Positions 1 to 11,560 of a stretch of 64,000 nt of DNA are shown piece by piece (the stretch's first letter is position 1; each line of letters opens with the position of its first letter). Location: NCBI GenBank assembly GCA_964017065.1, contig OZ024785.1, positions 10,619,086 to 10,683,085 of the forward strand, written 5' to 3'. The notes beneath the pieces are model-generated. The model did no database searches. It was not told where the DNA came from and was given only the letters and a program-made list of their open reading frames with translations. The translations under genes and the position numbers were made by a program. The DNA comes from Haliclona indistincta. Its lineage: Eukaryota; Porifera; Demospongiae; Haplosclerida; Chalinidae.

Positions 1-183
1 CTGAGTTTCTCAGTGTGAATAACAGCCAACATAATAATACTAAGCTGATGTAGCATATGGCACAGTAATATTGAGGTGTTGTATGCTACATGATGTGGTT
101 TGCTGACACTACTATAGATAATGGATCATTGTGTTGTTGCTACCCAACAATGACTAGAGTATATGATAGAGTAGTTGACTTAC

Positions 184-3100
184 AAATTCATCACCATCAG
201 GAATGCATATGTTCATTTCAGAAGATTTGGCAGAGACGATTTCAGCGCTGATGGATTTCTCACTAAGGAAAACCTGACAGCCGTCAGTCTTGTCAATAGA
301 GACAGTGGGGCAGGCACCAAGAACCTTGGAGAGAGTAAGATGAGGAAAAAAGAGCAGAGCGTGAATTACACAAGCACAATTTTACTGTACCTGTATTTTC
401 ACACTCTGACAATTGATGGATTCCACACACGAGATGACATCATCAATGACCACACCAACACGCTTGCATGAGTCTACACAAATGAGACATTGAGTGTCAT
501 ATGTGCACAGGTGAAGTACCCGGTTTGAAGAAAAACCAAAAGACCCACTCATCTAGTGCATTATACACATGTGCGTGTATGCTTTAACTAAAAGACTAAC
601 TGTTGATACTAGTAGCTTAAGTAGTGCATGTGCATTCGATGAGAAGTGTTTGCTAAACTGATACGAAAACGAAACCAACTGTTCAACTGTTGTCATATTG
701 AGTTGGTCAACTTTAGAAGCACAATTGTGCAATAGTATAGAATTTGGCTTTCACATTAAACAACTCATTGCTTTTATCAGTAGACAAAGTTGAGTAAACC
801 ATAAAACCTTCACTATACAGTGTATTTAGAAATGCTGTCCTCATGAGATAACATCAATGAGTAGATTTGGATAACAGTTATCAATGTGAATGACTACATG
901 CATTTGTATGACAGGGCATGCATACACAGTGATGTGGTTGTAATACAACAGCAATATTCAGCTAGGTGTAGACAGTGCAGAGTGCATGGCAGACTGTGAA
1001 GATAACTACATGTATCTGAAATGAAAGTCTACAAACATGTAATGTGTGAAGTCCCTGTAGTAGAGACTTTACACATAAACACCTGCAATGGAGTAAAGAC
1101 TGAAGCATGAAGGCAATGACACTCAATATTGATACTGTTTAATTACAATTGTATTGTACCCTCATTACCCTGTGATAAAATTAGAAGCTAGCAAAGTGTA
1201 CAGAATTTGACAACAACTCGGTGTAAGTTACAAATGGGTATTCAGTGTTTACCAATTGAGACGCAGTTGAGTTTCCCATTCACTTTGAGTGTGCATCGTG
1301 AGCAGCGATACAGATATACTAGCTGTTTGGGATCAGTTGGTGTAATCTCAAGGTTGTTATTATCCTCTTGATATTCCTGAGAGGGCGAGATCAAAAACCA
1401 TCTAAAGTACATGTAATAATAGAGTGTGGGTAGTTGTGCAATGCATGTTGTCATAATCTCATTCTCTGTGCTAAAATTAGTATACAGTATTCTGACAGTA
1501 TTTTTAGTAACACCAAAAATGTGTATAGTGTCACTATTAACAGCTGTTATACAACTTCATAAACAGGTTAAACCCATGAGACCTCCTAATCTATATTACA
1601 TAGCCAGCAAATCAGTGACATAAGTACATGTAGCTCAGGGATTAGGCACGTATCTACAGTATACATGACTTGCTGCACCAATATTGTCATTCTTTCAAAT
1701 CTTAGAGAAGATATCACGTAGGAAAGTAATGTCTAGTCGCTTTAGCAGGGGTTGAGAGTTGGGACCAGGAGGAATGACTGACATCACAAAAACAGTCAAA
1801 TCGCCATAGCTTCAGTTATAACTTGAAGGCTGTGGCTAATAAAAGCTAATTCTAAGATTTTGTAAGATCACTAAATTTAGTAGTCAGCTGCCAATGTGCT
1901 TTGCACGCCGTTGCTGCTTGCTTTTTGCTGTTACTAGACAGAATTTGATAAATCGGCTCTGTATGCAGTGATAAAGAGAACAACTAGAGCCAATTGATCG
2001 CGTAAAGCATGTAGAAATGAGAAATGCTTATTTTTGGCCTGGTTTTGAACTTTTGAAGTACGATAATATTGTATTTCTCTGATGCAGATGTAAGTACTAT
2101 GCATTGAGTAAGCAATCCTCGCTCCAGTATGACCCAGATTTTGTGTTTTGGCGAATTTAATTTTGCTGCTCAGCGCCGGGCTCACGTATTACCAAGGGCT
2201 CATTGAACCTTAGCGGCAAGCCACTAAGGTTACGGTAACTGCTAGCACACAAGGTCTTACCACAATCCACTTTTGTCCTTGCAGCTCACACACAGGAGGC
2301 TTCTTGACAGCAGGGGCTGCTGCTTTCTTAGGAGCAGCAGCAGTTTTCTTTGCCAAATCCTCAGCCTTGACTACTGACGAGGCCCTCAGTTCAGGGTTCT
2401 TGTAAGTCTTCATGTCATTTGTCACTTTCTTGAGGCCTAAAAATACATCAAACAGTGAATCACAATAGCTAGATGAATGTTAAACTACACATTGAGTCTA
2501 CCATCCATACAAAAAGTACTGAAAATCTTCTGGAGATCTAAAATAGCGAGCTAGCTTAAGCAGTGCTGCTATACATGACAAATTCAGCCAAAAAAGGAAT
2601 ATCTAGTAAATATTTGCACATCTTTGCAGGCGGTCTCAGAATGGAAAAAAATTCATATAATTATTGGGCTAACAATAATTTTTTTACCAGGCTATCTCGA
2701 CAAAATGCAACATTTTTGTATACAATAAATATTCAGATTCCGTCCGACATTGCTTACATAACCACAAATTTTATTTCCCATACCCTTTGTAACGTCAGCT
2801 CCTTTGTTGAGAGAGGCAAACAGGTTAGCCTTCAAGGCAGCACTGTCATCCCCACCACCAGATGGTGCAGCAACGGGTGGTGGAGGAGGAGCAGCAACAG
2901 GAGGAGGGGGAGGAGGAGGACCACCAGCAGAAGGAGGAGCAGGCGCAGCTGTCAGCTCAACACCCTAAAGGAAACATCAGGTTAAGGGTGCTCGCAACTA
3001 ATAAATATTCACGGCGCTGCGCATTGCTATGGTCAGTGTTTTGGGAAAACTAAAGCAGCAGACAGAGCGATATTAGCAGTATAGACAGTATAGTAGAGTC

Positions 3101-6100
3101 TTGATAGCTACTCGTATCTTGAAATTCAAGGAGCTGGCTTGCTCGCAAGAAAACGGAGGAACGCAGTCCATGATCGACGTGTTTATGCATAAAACTCGGC
3201 AGCGAAGACTTCTGTGAGCTCAAGATTTCAGAAATGCAATTTTTAGCAATGCTACAATCTAGTAACAGAACAATTTTCGCCACACTGCTGAGAAAATGGG
3301 AAAATCCATGCTGCTCAAAAGGCAACCTTTTATAGGTACGCTAGTGAACAATCGCCCTGTTATTAGATTTTGGCTTTGCTTAAACTTGTATTTCTGGGAT
3401 CTTGAGTTCACTGCCGAGTTTTATGCATAAAATTATATCGATCATGGACTGCGTTCCTCTGTTTTCTTGCGAGCAAGCAAGCTCGTAGCTTTCAACACTC
3501 ACTTGCTATACTGCTAATATCACTCTGTCTGATGCTTTAGTTTTCCAGAAACACTGACCATAGCAACGTGCAGCACCGTGAATATAATTAGTTGCGAGTA
3601 GGGCTGAAACGAATACTTGTACTATTCGACTATTCGATCGTTTTGACAGTATTCGACTGCTATTGCAGCTATTCGAATATTCGTTTGAAGTCTTTTAGCA
3701 GTTGGGAAACTTGGGCTATTTGTAACCAGCCCACAAATCAAGCCTGAGCCCTGACTGTATGTTGATATACAACTTTCACACATATTTTGTTCTTGCGCAC
3801 TGGTTGCTAGAGCTAGTTTTATTCCGATAATAGGGTATTCGACTATTCGTTCGTTTTAGCTAGTGACTATTCGAACATGAAAATGTGTTATTCGTTTCAG
3901 CCCTAGTTGCGAGCACACTTAACACAAAATGTAATTTTGCTACAGTACGGCAAAAAAATATTACTGGCAAGAATTACATGCAAATGTTGATATCACTGAT
4001 CGGTGTTCTTCAGTATCATAATAAACTATTCAAGGCTTAAGTATCCCAAGGTATGATACAACCATTTAATATTATGTAATAGTGAGATAGATGTTTTTTT
4101 GTTAAGGTGACGGGTAACAGTTCGCCTAATTAATATTCACAAAAATGTTTTTATGCACTGTGCAAAATATGAACACGCTAGAGCGCTGTGAAGGCCATCA
4201 ATGAAGACGCTAAACACTGTTCTTTCTCTCTTGAGCTATATTCAACGCTGGGTACTACGCAACTCGGCGACAGCAGGCACAATTGGAGAGATAGTAAACT
4301 GCAAAACGAGGTGCCACTTTTCGCGCGCGCTGTAACAGTGTCGCTACAGAGTCCATCGTCTACTGATGGGTTAGCATCCTCCGGAGGGCTGTAGACGATT
4401 AACTTGGACGTCTGGGCGACTGGCTCTGAGTAAAACGCAAAATAGTCTTGAAACGCGCGCCATTTTACAGCCTTTTCACGACATTTCGACCCATAACTTA
4501 CAAACAAACAAACTCTCAGCCACGTTTATAGTCTGCAGCCCTCCGCCTACGATTATACAACTGCATTAACCTAGTTAAAGCGATTACTTGCTTACATTCT
4601 GGCTAAAATTTGGCACTCCGTTTTACAACTGCTTCCCAGATCACTACCATAGACTCTAACCGCGAATTGCCCACGCATGTGGGGCAGTTCGCGGTTAGAG
4701 TCTATGATTTGCGTGGGCATTGAGGGCGGAGGGATTTGCGTGGGCACAACTGTTACCCGTCACCTTAAGTAACAGACTAGGTACATGTAAGAGAATTACA
4801 GTACAGCCTATGTTGCAATAGCTTTAGCCATAAGTTGGTAAAGTGTAGCATACATCAATTTCACAGTGTGTGTGATTAACCCAATGTGGGTATAGGTACA
4901 TGTAAAACATAGATTATCACATGTACAGCATCATCCTTTATAACAACTATTATGTAACAAAGTGTATTATCCTAGTATGGAAACATATGCAACCTTAATA
5001 GAAATACTATAATTAACTATTTATACACTGAAGCCAAACTGAGAAACACAACATAATTCGAACAGGCACAATATTATTAGTGCACACAAGGGCTTGTTGA
5101 ACGGTGATGAGGTGAGAGGGCATGTAAGTAGTGTACATAGACAGAATTTAGAACCATCACATAGTTTTTGTATGCATACATCGCTGGTGCTCTCTAGGCT
5201 AGCTACATGTAGCTCACTGGCAACAAACATGCTCAGAGATAAAACCGAGAGTCAAGTAAGTTTAGCCATAGACAGCTTCACAGCCAACTCGTCTGCTTTT
5301 CCTGTGCTACATGTAGCTGCTTCATAATTACACATGTATGATGTTGCACATAACATTATCTACTGAGTGTACTACAAACCTGAGGATTCCATGTTAGTCC
5401 AGTCTTATGATAGGCTAACACATACTCCTTGAGCTCATTAATAGCGCCAGTAAAAGCTCTCATCCACTCAACATGCTTACTAAAGACAGATTAAATAGTC
5501 AACAGATAATCAGACTAATAACAAAGAAACATACTCATTCTTTCCCTTGTACTCTTTGAGAACTCTGTTTCCATAAAACTGACTCTGGTCGAAAATCTCC
5601 TTTATATACGGACCTGGCTTTGGAGACTAGAGGACAGAGATGAACACAAGTGACTATAAAGCAGTTTATAAATGCATTAATTTTTCATAATGTATCAATG
5701 TTTGAGCCTACATGCAATGTAGTCAGGATACAGTCTTAAGACTTAATACAATAAAATTCGTAATTTAGCTATATTGCCGATAATATTTCTATGATGTAAC
5801 GAGGTATCCAAATTTGCTTGCATTGGCGGGTGTTAAACATGGCCGCCATCTCAACTAGGCAGCAAACTAAGCGTCATCAGGAGCTTATCATTCCAAAATG
5901 CATACAACTGTAGAACAACAAAAATATGTTGTTATTGTGTGCGAAAATTATACAGCCCTAGTACAGCGTACGTTTATGAGTGGTGCGTATAAGCAATGTG
6001 ATGAGGAGGGAATCATTACCACTGTGCTATTCGAAGTTGAGCACTCCTCTCCTGGAGCCATTCATCGCACTATAGGCATTTTTGCACACTGATTATGTAG

Positions 6101-9100
6101 CTTGCTGGAAGAACAGTGCCTTGTTTGAAGGAATATTGACACTTTTACCTCCACGAAATAAACAAGAATATTTCGGTTTCTACGGGCAAATCAAGGTTGC
6201 TCCATCACACTGATTGTCCAAGATAGTCACCATTTGTCTTGTGGGCAGAGCAAACTCAGCCCATTTACTGAAAATTGCATTTTTTGTCCTGAGTATGCCA
6301 GGCCCACAAGAATGGCATACATGATGGCATAGCCACAATTACCCATACTTGCAAAAACAGCGTAGCCACAATTGTCCATACTCAAGTCGATCAAGATGCC
6401 CCTCCCACTGCGGAAGTGAAGCCGATAAAGCGCAGCGACCTTGTCAAATTTTGCTCAAAGTTAGTAGTTTGGGGCTGGCTATTGAAAAGTACATACCAAT
6501 AAAAGTGGTTTTGGTGAGTGCAAAATGTAGATCATGGAGAATGTGCAAAAACGTGCTTTCCGGACGTCCTGAAGCCGTAAAGTGTCAAAAATTTCTTGCT
6601 GACCATAAAAAATAAAACAGCAAAATTTTGTTGAAGACATAGAAATGCCAGATGTCAATATGTTTTGCAAGGGCACATGCCGAAAAAGACTGGATTTTAA
6701 ATGTTTTTTTTTGTAATATTCAATTTGGCTTAATTTCAGAATATTTTAGGACATTAATTTTTGATAAAGTTATGGTGTCTGAAGTATGTATGACGCCAAA
6801 AGGCGTCATTAGGGCTTAAAAGGTTAAATAAAAATTGAAGAGTTTAACACATACAAACTCTAATAATACATTGGTCAACTAATAGAAAGCAATTTTGAAA
6901 TGGTAATTGGAATTGACCCCCATGTCTGCATTTAAACTGGAGATCGAAATAAGGTTTGAAAACTGTGTGACCAAAATGCTTATTACTCATTATTACGAAA
7001 AAGTAAGGCTACTGATTGGCCATTTTAATAAAATGCACAGAAAATGCCCAAAGGGCGGACCTTATTGGTAAGGATCCCGTATGTGACATTGCATGTATGC
7101 ATGATAAGGTTTTTTAGTCTAGTAGATCACTCACCACAGTGACCCAGCCAACACAACCAATCCCATCCTTTACAGTATTCAAGTGGTTTGAAAGCTTGCT
7201 ACCTCGATGTTTTTCAAAAAAATCCTGAAAGTTAAATATTACACAACGAGAAAGGGCAACAATAATACTTACCACAACCTCAGAGACTTTAGCTGACAGT
7301 GGTTTCACAATCTTTTTCAACACATCCTACAAGCAATGCTCAGTAGCACACTCATATACATGAACAAGCTTACTGGTTTGGGCTGACGATGCTTACAGGC
7401 TAGGAGGAGTATAGTACGCTCCAAGTCAAAACAACTTTTGACAAGTTTACTCTATAGAGAGGAAATTGAACATGTATATCAAGAGTCAGGTAATCAATGA
7501 TAACAGATGGACATTGTATACCTGAACACACAGTTTGTGTTTGTACAAGTGCATCTGTACTTCACTGTACACATCTTCCTTGCCAAAACTGTCACACCAG
7601 TGAGTGCTAGAGCCGTGTTCACACTAGGAGTCGGTTATGATGCGCATTGGCACCTATTTAAAACCGTTCACTATCGACGCGAATTGAATGCGCATCGGGA
7701 GCATTCAACTAGACGTCTGGAAACACGATTAGAACGCGGTTTTAGGTCACGTGCCGGCTCACGTGTTGCAGTAGCTGTACCCCTATACTGCCTCCACAGC
7801 AGCGCTTGTGGGCAGGAAACACAGCCAGAGGACGAATACACGAGCGTCGAGGACAGAGAGACCGTCGATAGTCTTCCCAGCAGCCATTGCTCGAAAACGT
7901 GCATTCATTCATTATTCATGACTTCTGGTATCGCCAATGCGATTCTGTTCGATGCGCATTGAATCCACATAGCGAAGTGGATTGACTTGATTCACAGTCG
8001 ATGCGCATTGGACGAAGTACAGTGTGAACGTGCCCAATTCGCATTCGATGCGTATTCAATTCGGTTAAATGTGCTAGTGTGAACACGGCTTTATTTTATG
8101 ATACAGGAAAACTGAGCTAGTCAGAAATAGGCTTGTTTTTACAAAAATGCTGCAGATGCCTCAGTTTGTATCACACTAACACATACAAAGTAAACAGACT
8201 TTCTTGGAGACAAAACACAGTGCATAGTTGTGGACCAATAGGTGTGCTTGTAATGTTGTAATGGGCAACATGGTGCAGAATTCTGGCACTTTGCCGGTTT
8301 GATTTTACTGAGTCTGCCAGTTGTCTCCTGTAGTACATGCTACTAATAGTTAGACAGCCATCCGAGGATCTACGAGATTTAGAAGCCAGAGAGCCGTTGC
8401 TATATAGCGTCCGAGTGTAGCAAGGGCGCTATGTTAACGGCGCGAGGGTTTCTATATCGCGTAGATCCGATTGGATGCACTGTCTAACTGATATAGACCA
8501 TAGCAACAGCAAACAGAAACGACGCGAACGACTAGCAAAGACACACAGTGCTACAATTTAACATTTTGAACCATCACATCAAGTGTCTACTGTGACTTTT
8601 AGACTGTAGGGTGAGCATGCACACATGTACATGTAACTCAAACGCTGTTGCATATCCAATCAGTTATGCTCCCAAATAGGTCACCCAGACATCGGAACTA
8701 GTTTGTTGGCTTATGAGAGAGTCAACACTCTCACAGTAACCACTGGGGTATGCTAACTTGACCCTCCATTATGCCCTATAAGTATTCAATGTTGTGTTGT
8801 TATAACATGTACCTAGATTCAGACCAGACACACACACACACACACGCACGCACACACTCAAACATCTTTCTAAGCCACAGCCATGAGGCACGCAGTAGTC
8901 TGTTTGTGTGTGTCTGTTGCTGGCAAAATCTAAATTGTGTCTAGCTCCAAAAAACTAGGAGCAGCGATAAAGAAACACTATACATGTTAGTGTTGAATTC
9001 AGAAATAATTAATTTATGGAGTAGCAAATTACTAATTTTAGTTACTTCTAAAGCTACAAAGTGTATTTTTGACAAAAGTATCGACTGGGCCTACTTTTTC

Positions 9101-10145
9101 ACCGGGGACACGGTGTTTCCATCTCAATGGTTTCCACCTTAGAGAGGTTCCACCCTAATCATCATAATTATTAGAATACTCACATGTTCAGCTATTTCTC
9201 CTCCTAGCTCAGCTGAGCGCTCCATGTATGTCTTTAGTTTGCCACCAATAACCTGGTCAGGAAAGAGAAAAGGGACAGAAAATCATAAACAAATTGAATT
9301 TAAAGTCATACGCAGCCCAGACGTAGCCCCTTGTTCTTAAGCTTGTTTTCGAAAGACAACCAAGCACAGACTGCTCCACTTTCTTGGGCAATAAGATTTT
9401 ACTGTAACAGTCTTATCCTTTAGCATGTTCAGCAACCATTTCATTGTTTCTCGGTGCTTTTTTATCACTCGTCAACAATCAGGAATGCATAGAAGAGATC
9501 TTTCAAGGGGGGTCACCTAGTACCAGCCTGTGCAATTGTCTGCGACCAGGATCAAGATCTTGATAGTCCTAAATCTAACCTCGTTTGTTTGATAATGCCT
9601 GTATAGCGTTCTTTATTGTCTTCTAGCATGATCCTTCGACTATACCGGTTACTGTATGTTATTGTGCACAATCGCACTCATAACAAAGTTTTCATTTACT
9701 ACCGTACACTTGTAGTATACGCTACTTAGATCCTGGTCACAGATGGTTACACAGGTTGGTACTACATGTAAGTGACCGCCTTGTCTTTGATAAGTTAGTA
9801 ACAAAATATTTTGTGAGCATATAACATCACAATTACTGTGCCCACATTATAGTATCACTGAAAACCGTTAATACGTGGACAGCCTGGTACCAGGCCATGT
9901 TAAAGGGACAGGTAAGATTAGTTTCCCTGAAAAAGGTGAGCATTACCTGGGTATCAAATGCATCGACAATTTCAGTGTCAACTGAATAGAAGAAACAGGT
10001 CATAATAATTATTAGTCACATACGAGTATTTCTCACAATCATCAGCTCCACTGCCTCCTCCAGCACCACCTTTAGTCGCCACCTTCTCTAAACGGCTAGT
10101 AACCGCCTCCAGGCGAGACACGAGACCAGCTAAATCACCAGCCAT
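184..10145 (-). CDS. CAP: Adenylyl-cyclase-associated protein (CAP), 13 exons seen, C-terminus off the left edge
   Basis: CAP binds G-actin and promotes cofilin-linked filament turnover in the cytoplasm. Exons, read on the minus strand: 10145-10037, 9981-9947, 9252-9184, 7451-7374, 7326-7273, 7224-7135, 5626-5535, 5479-5380, 2964-2784, 2436-2261, 1376-1253, 473-391, 324-184. All junctions are GT-AG and the phases agree, giving 444 residues. The start is [20 protein letters not shown], the N-terminal coiled-coil motif of the family. Next come the helical folded domain ([24 protein letters not shown]), a proline-rich linker with PPPPPPP (exon 9), a WH2-like stretch ([11 protein letters not shown]), and the beta-sheet CARP domain ([38 protein letters not shown]). 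Animal CAPs are about 475 aa, so roughly 30 residues in a final exon lie outside the window; the last visible exon ends DGDEF before a GTAAGT donor. Identification is by recognised family motifs. Confidence 0.95.
2982..3922. mobile_element. TTAA-flanked inverted-repeat element (piggyBac-like MITE) in CAP intron 8
   Basis: The element is bounded by TTAA at 2982-2985 and 3919-3922. The left end reads AAGGGTGCTCGCAACTAATA and the right end is its near-perfect inverse. The arms stay complementary for over 100 bp (about 2990-3110 against 3490-3590). TTAA target duplication is characteristic of piggyBac-type transposons; no transposase is present. Its right arm was later split by the element at 3599-3905. 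Confidence 0.7.
3599..3905. mobile_element. hAT-type MITE with 8-bp target duplication, nested in the 2982-3922 element
   Basis: The terminal inverted repeats are TAGGGCTGAAACGAATA and TATTCGTTTCAGCCCTA. The 8-bp direct repeat GTTGCGAG flanks it exactly at 3591-3598 and 3906-3913. An 8-bp duplication and TAGGG-type ends are typical of the hAT superfamily. The interior is rich in TATTCG repeats and has no coding capacity. Confidence 0.85.
4102..4768. mobile_element. TTAA-flanked MITE with internal hairpin
   Basis: TTAA at 4102-4105 and 4765-4768 encloses ends TTAAGGTGACGGGTAACAG and the exact inverse. Inside, 4650-4706 forms a strong hairpin (arms ATAGACTCTAACCGCGAATT and inverse). Two overlapping short ORFs (4178-4507) are by-products of the repeat. 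The same end motif recurs near 21.4, 24.0, 42.4, 43.7, 60.2 and 60.8 kb. Confidence 0.75.
5800..6835. repeat. Gene-less CAP intron stretch with an old dispersed repeat
   Basis: This is part of the intron between CAP exons 6 and 7. The end near 6785-6835 (GACGCCAAAAGGCGTC followed by GGGCTTAAAAGG) resembles the ends of the repeats at 24.4-24.9 and 54.8-55.4 kb. A 64-codon open frame at 5898-6092 has no recognisable domain. From 6836 to 7134 nothing can be supported. Confidence 0.35.
7609..8093. mobile_element. MITE with AGCCGTGTTCACACTAG termini
   Basis: Terminal inverted repeats AGCCGTGTTCACACTAG (7611-7627) and its inverse (about 8073-8091) bound a 0.48-kb interior. Motifs such as GATGCGCATTG recur inside in both orientations. 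Two overlapping frames in the interior (7507-7962 plus, 7671-7904 minus) come from the repeat. It lies in the CAP intron between exons 3 and 4. Confidence 0.6.
8349..8489. mobile_element. Short palindromic element with GTTAGACAGC ends
   Basis: A 140-bp imperfect palindrome opens with GTTAGACAGCCATCCGAGG and closes with the inverse, ending CTGTCTAAC. A relative with the same ends and centre (GTCCGAGTGTAG) is at 55800-55939. This suggests a small dispersed MITE family. Confidence 0.55.
9507..9783. mobile_element. MITE-like inverted repeat in CAP intron 2
   Basis: About 50 bp at each end are complementary. The left end reads GGTCACCTAGTACCAGCCTG then GACCAGGATC. The right end reads GATCCTGGTCAC, then CAGGTTGGTACTACATG and GTGACCGCCTT. 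No coding sequence and no clear target duplication were found. Confidence 0.55.
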
Positions 10146-10500
10146 GTTCACTGCCGGGATGAAAAGAAACCACTTAAAGCTAAGCTATATTTGTCAATCA
10201 ACTAACCACCAAATGTTTGTTGTTTGGCAGAGAAACTCGAACCACGTACTGTCACAGCGCTTGGGCTTATCGGACGTATACGGAGGTCATTCAGCTGATC
10301 TGATAAGGACCATGCCCTCTCACGTGACTTTAGTCACAACTCACGTGACACGTGGTACTCCAACGCGGGAAAATTTAAAAAGTCGATCTAGCGTGTGTAC
10401 ATGTACTAGCAAGGGAACTTGGTATAACGGCTTTCTAGCTTCAGCGTCACACCTAAGCTCATGCTCTTATGAACGCTGAGCTGTAAGATTCATCATACTC
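10146..10500 (-). promoter_or_regulatory. Putative CAP promoter/5' UTR with three E-boxes
   Basis: This is sequence immediately upstream of the CAP start codon. Three CACGTG palindromes lie at 10321-10326, 10342-10347 and 10349-10354, about 175-210 bp upstream of the ATG. E-boxes of this form bind bHLH factors such as USF, MYC/MAX or MITF; use here is inferred. The region also contains an open frame on the plus strand, judged to be chance. An ATT microsatellite lies just beyond, near 10530. Confidence 0.4.
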
Positions 10501-10776
10501 GAATTCAAGAGAGACGGAGCGGCTAGCCTAGCATTATTATTATTATTATCAACAGAAAACAGAACACAACATAGAAAGAAGATTATACCTGATGAAGAAA
10601 TGAATATATACAAGTAATAAGTGATTATACCTGATAGAGAAATGAATAATATAAATATAAATGATTAAGTGGTATATGGCATATTGGCAATAAGAAAAAA
10701 AACCAAACGAACAAAACAGAACAAAAACAACAACAAAAAAAGAAATTAAAAAAACAAGTAATTAAATATTATTGAA

Positions 10777-11560
10777 TTATTCAATGCCATCTAAGTAGGG
10801 AAGAGGAGCTGAAGAATTGTTAATCCACATTGAGGCATTTCCTCTCCACAAGCAGATAGAGAGACGTTGGAAGAGATGGTGGATTGTCGCACTCGGAAGA
10901 TTGTCCAGACGAGCAGCCTGCCGGTGACCAATCTCTTTAAGCACTGATGCAGCACCGGTGCTCCACCCACCTAGTGTCTCAACAGGTACTAGTGGATAGA
11001 ACTGAATGTCGGCTTGTTGACAACGTGGACCATGGACAGCAATTTTCCTGTCAGTCGCTACTTTCAGTGCATGACCTTGTGTTACAGCAGATTCAGCCAA
11101 GTTTAGCTGCTGCATAGGCGAAATAACTGTAACATCGAGGGCAGCAGGAGAGCCGTCTTTCCATGATGATAGAAAAACTTGAGCACTTGAGTTGGAGAGT
11201 AAATTTGGAGCTTCCAACCTTGGAGATAAGGCAGCTAGTCTGGCAGCTGAGAAGATCACGTCTCGTAGAGTGTTATGTCTTGTGATCTTCTCGCCATGTC
11301 CAAGACATGAAAGATGGTGATCTCCAAAAGGGTCAGTATTATGGCTACATTGTGCACAAGGGCCCTCTGAAAAAAGGTGAATGCCTAACCAATAGTGAAG
11401 GCAGACACGGAACTACTGATCCAGCATGTGCAGTCCAAGTGCCCTTGATGGGATAACTGAGAGCCAGTCTCCAGCATGTTGAATAGAAGAGGAGAGAGCA
11501 AGGGCACGTGAGCGACTGTCAGGGGCAGAGTCAATGAGCTTTCTTAGAGAGGCCTGGTTG
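10777..11560 (-). pseudogene. C-terminal fragment of a retroelement protein: zinc knuckle plus restriction-like endonuclease
   Basis: Read on the minus strand, about 11560 down to 11260 gives a broken frame. It carries DSRSRALALSSSIQHAGDWL, then a Cys/His cluster (CAQC, GDHHLSC, RHN). The open frame 11259-10777 follows, with WKDGSPAALDVTVISPMQQ, LVPVETLGGWST and HLFQRLSICLWRGNA. I recognise this as the C-terminal part of reverse-transcriptase-bearing proteins common in sponges and cnidarians. Its CCHC-plus-PD-(D/E)XK arrangement is like restriction-like-endonuclease retrotransposons. There is an in-frame stop near 11412, the expected PAD motif reads SAQ, and no RT domain of this family is attached. 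It is therefore a dead fragment. Confidence 0.65.

Noticed and set aside
175..471. 98-codon plus-strand frame at the window start
   Set aside because: Its length comes from the antisense of CAP exons 12 and 13, which have clear family motifs on the minus strand.
2563..3053. Plus-strand frames rich in Arg/Glu/Gln opposite the CAP proline-rich exon
   Set aside because: They are antisense shadows of CAP exon 9.
5898..6092. Small gene in a CAP intron
   Set aside because: A 64-codon frame with no domain, no conserved copy and no splice context, next to an old repeat.
7507..7962. 151-codon plus-strand frame
   Set aside because: It lies across a MITE with 17-bp TIRs in a CAP intron and shows no domain or splice support.
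10144..10479. 111-codon plus-strand frame opposite the CAP start
   Set aside because: No recognisable domain; it overlaps the CAP start codon and E-box region, so it is probably chance.
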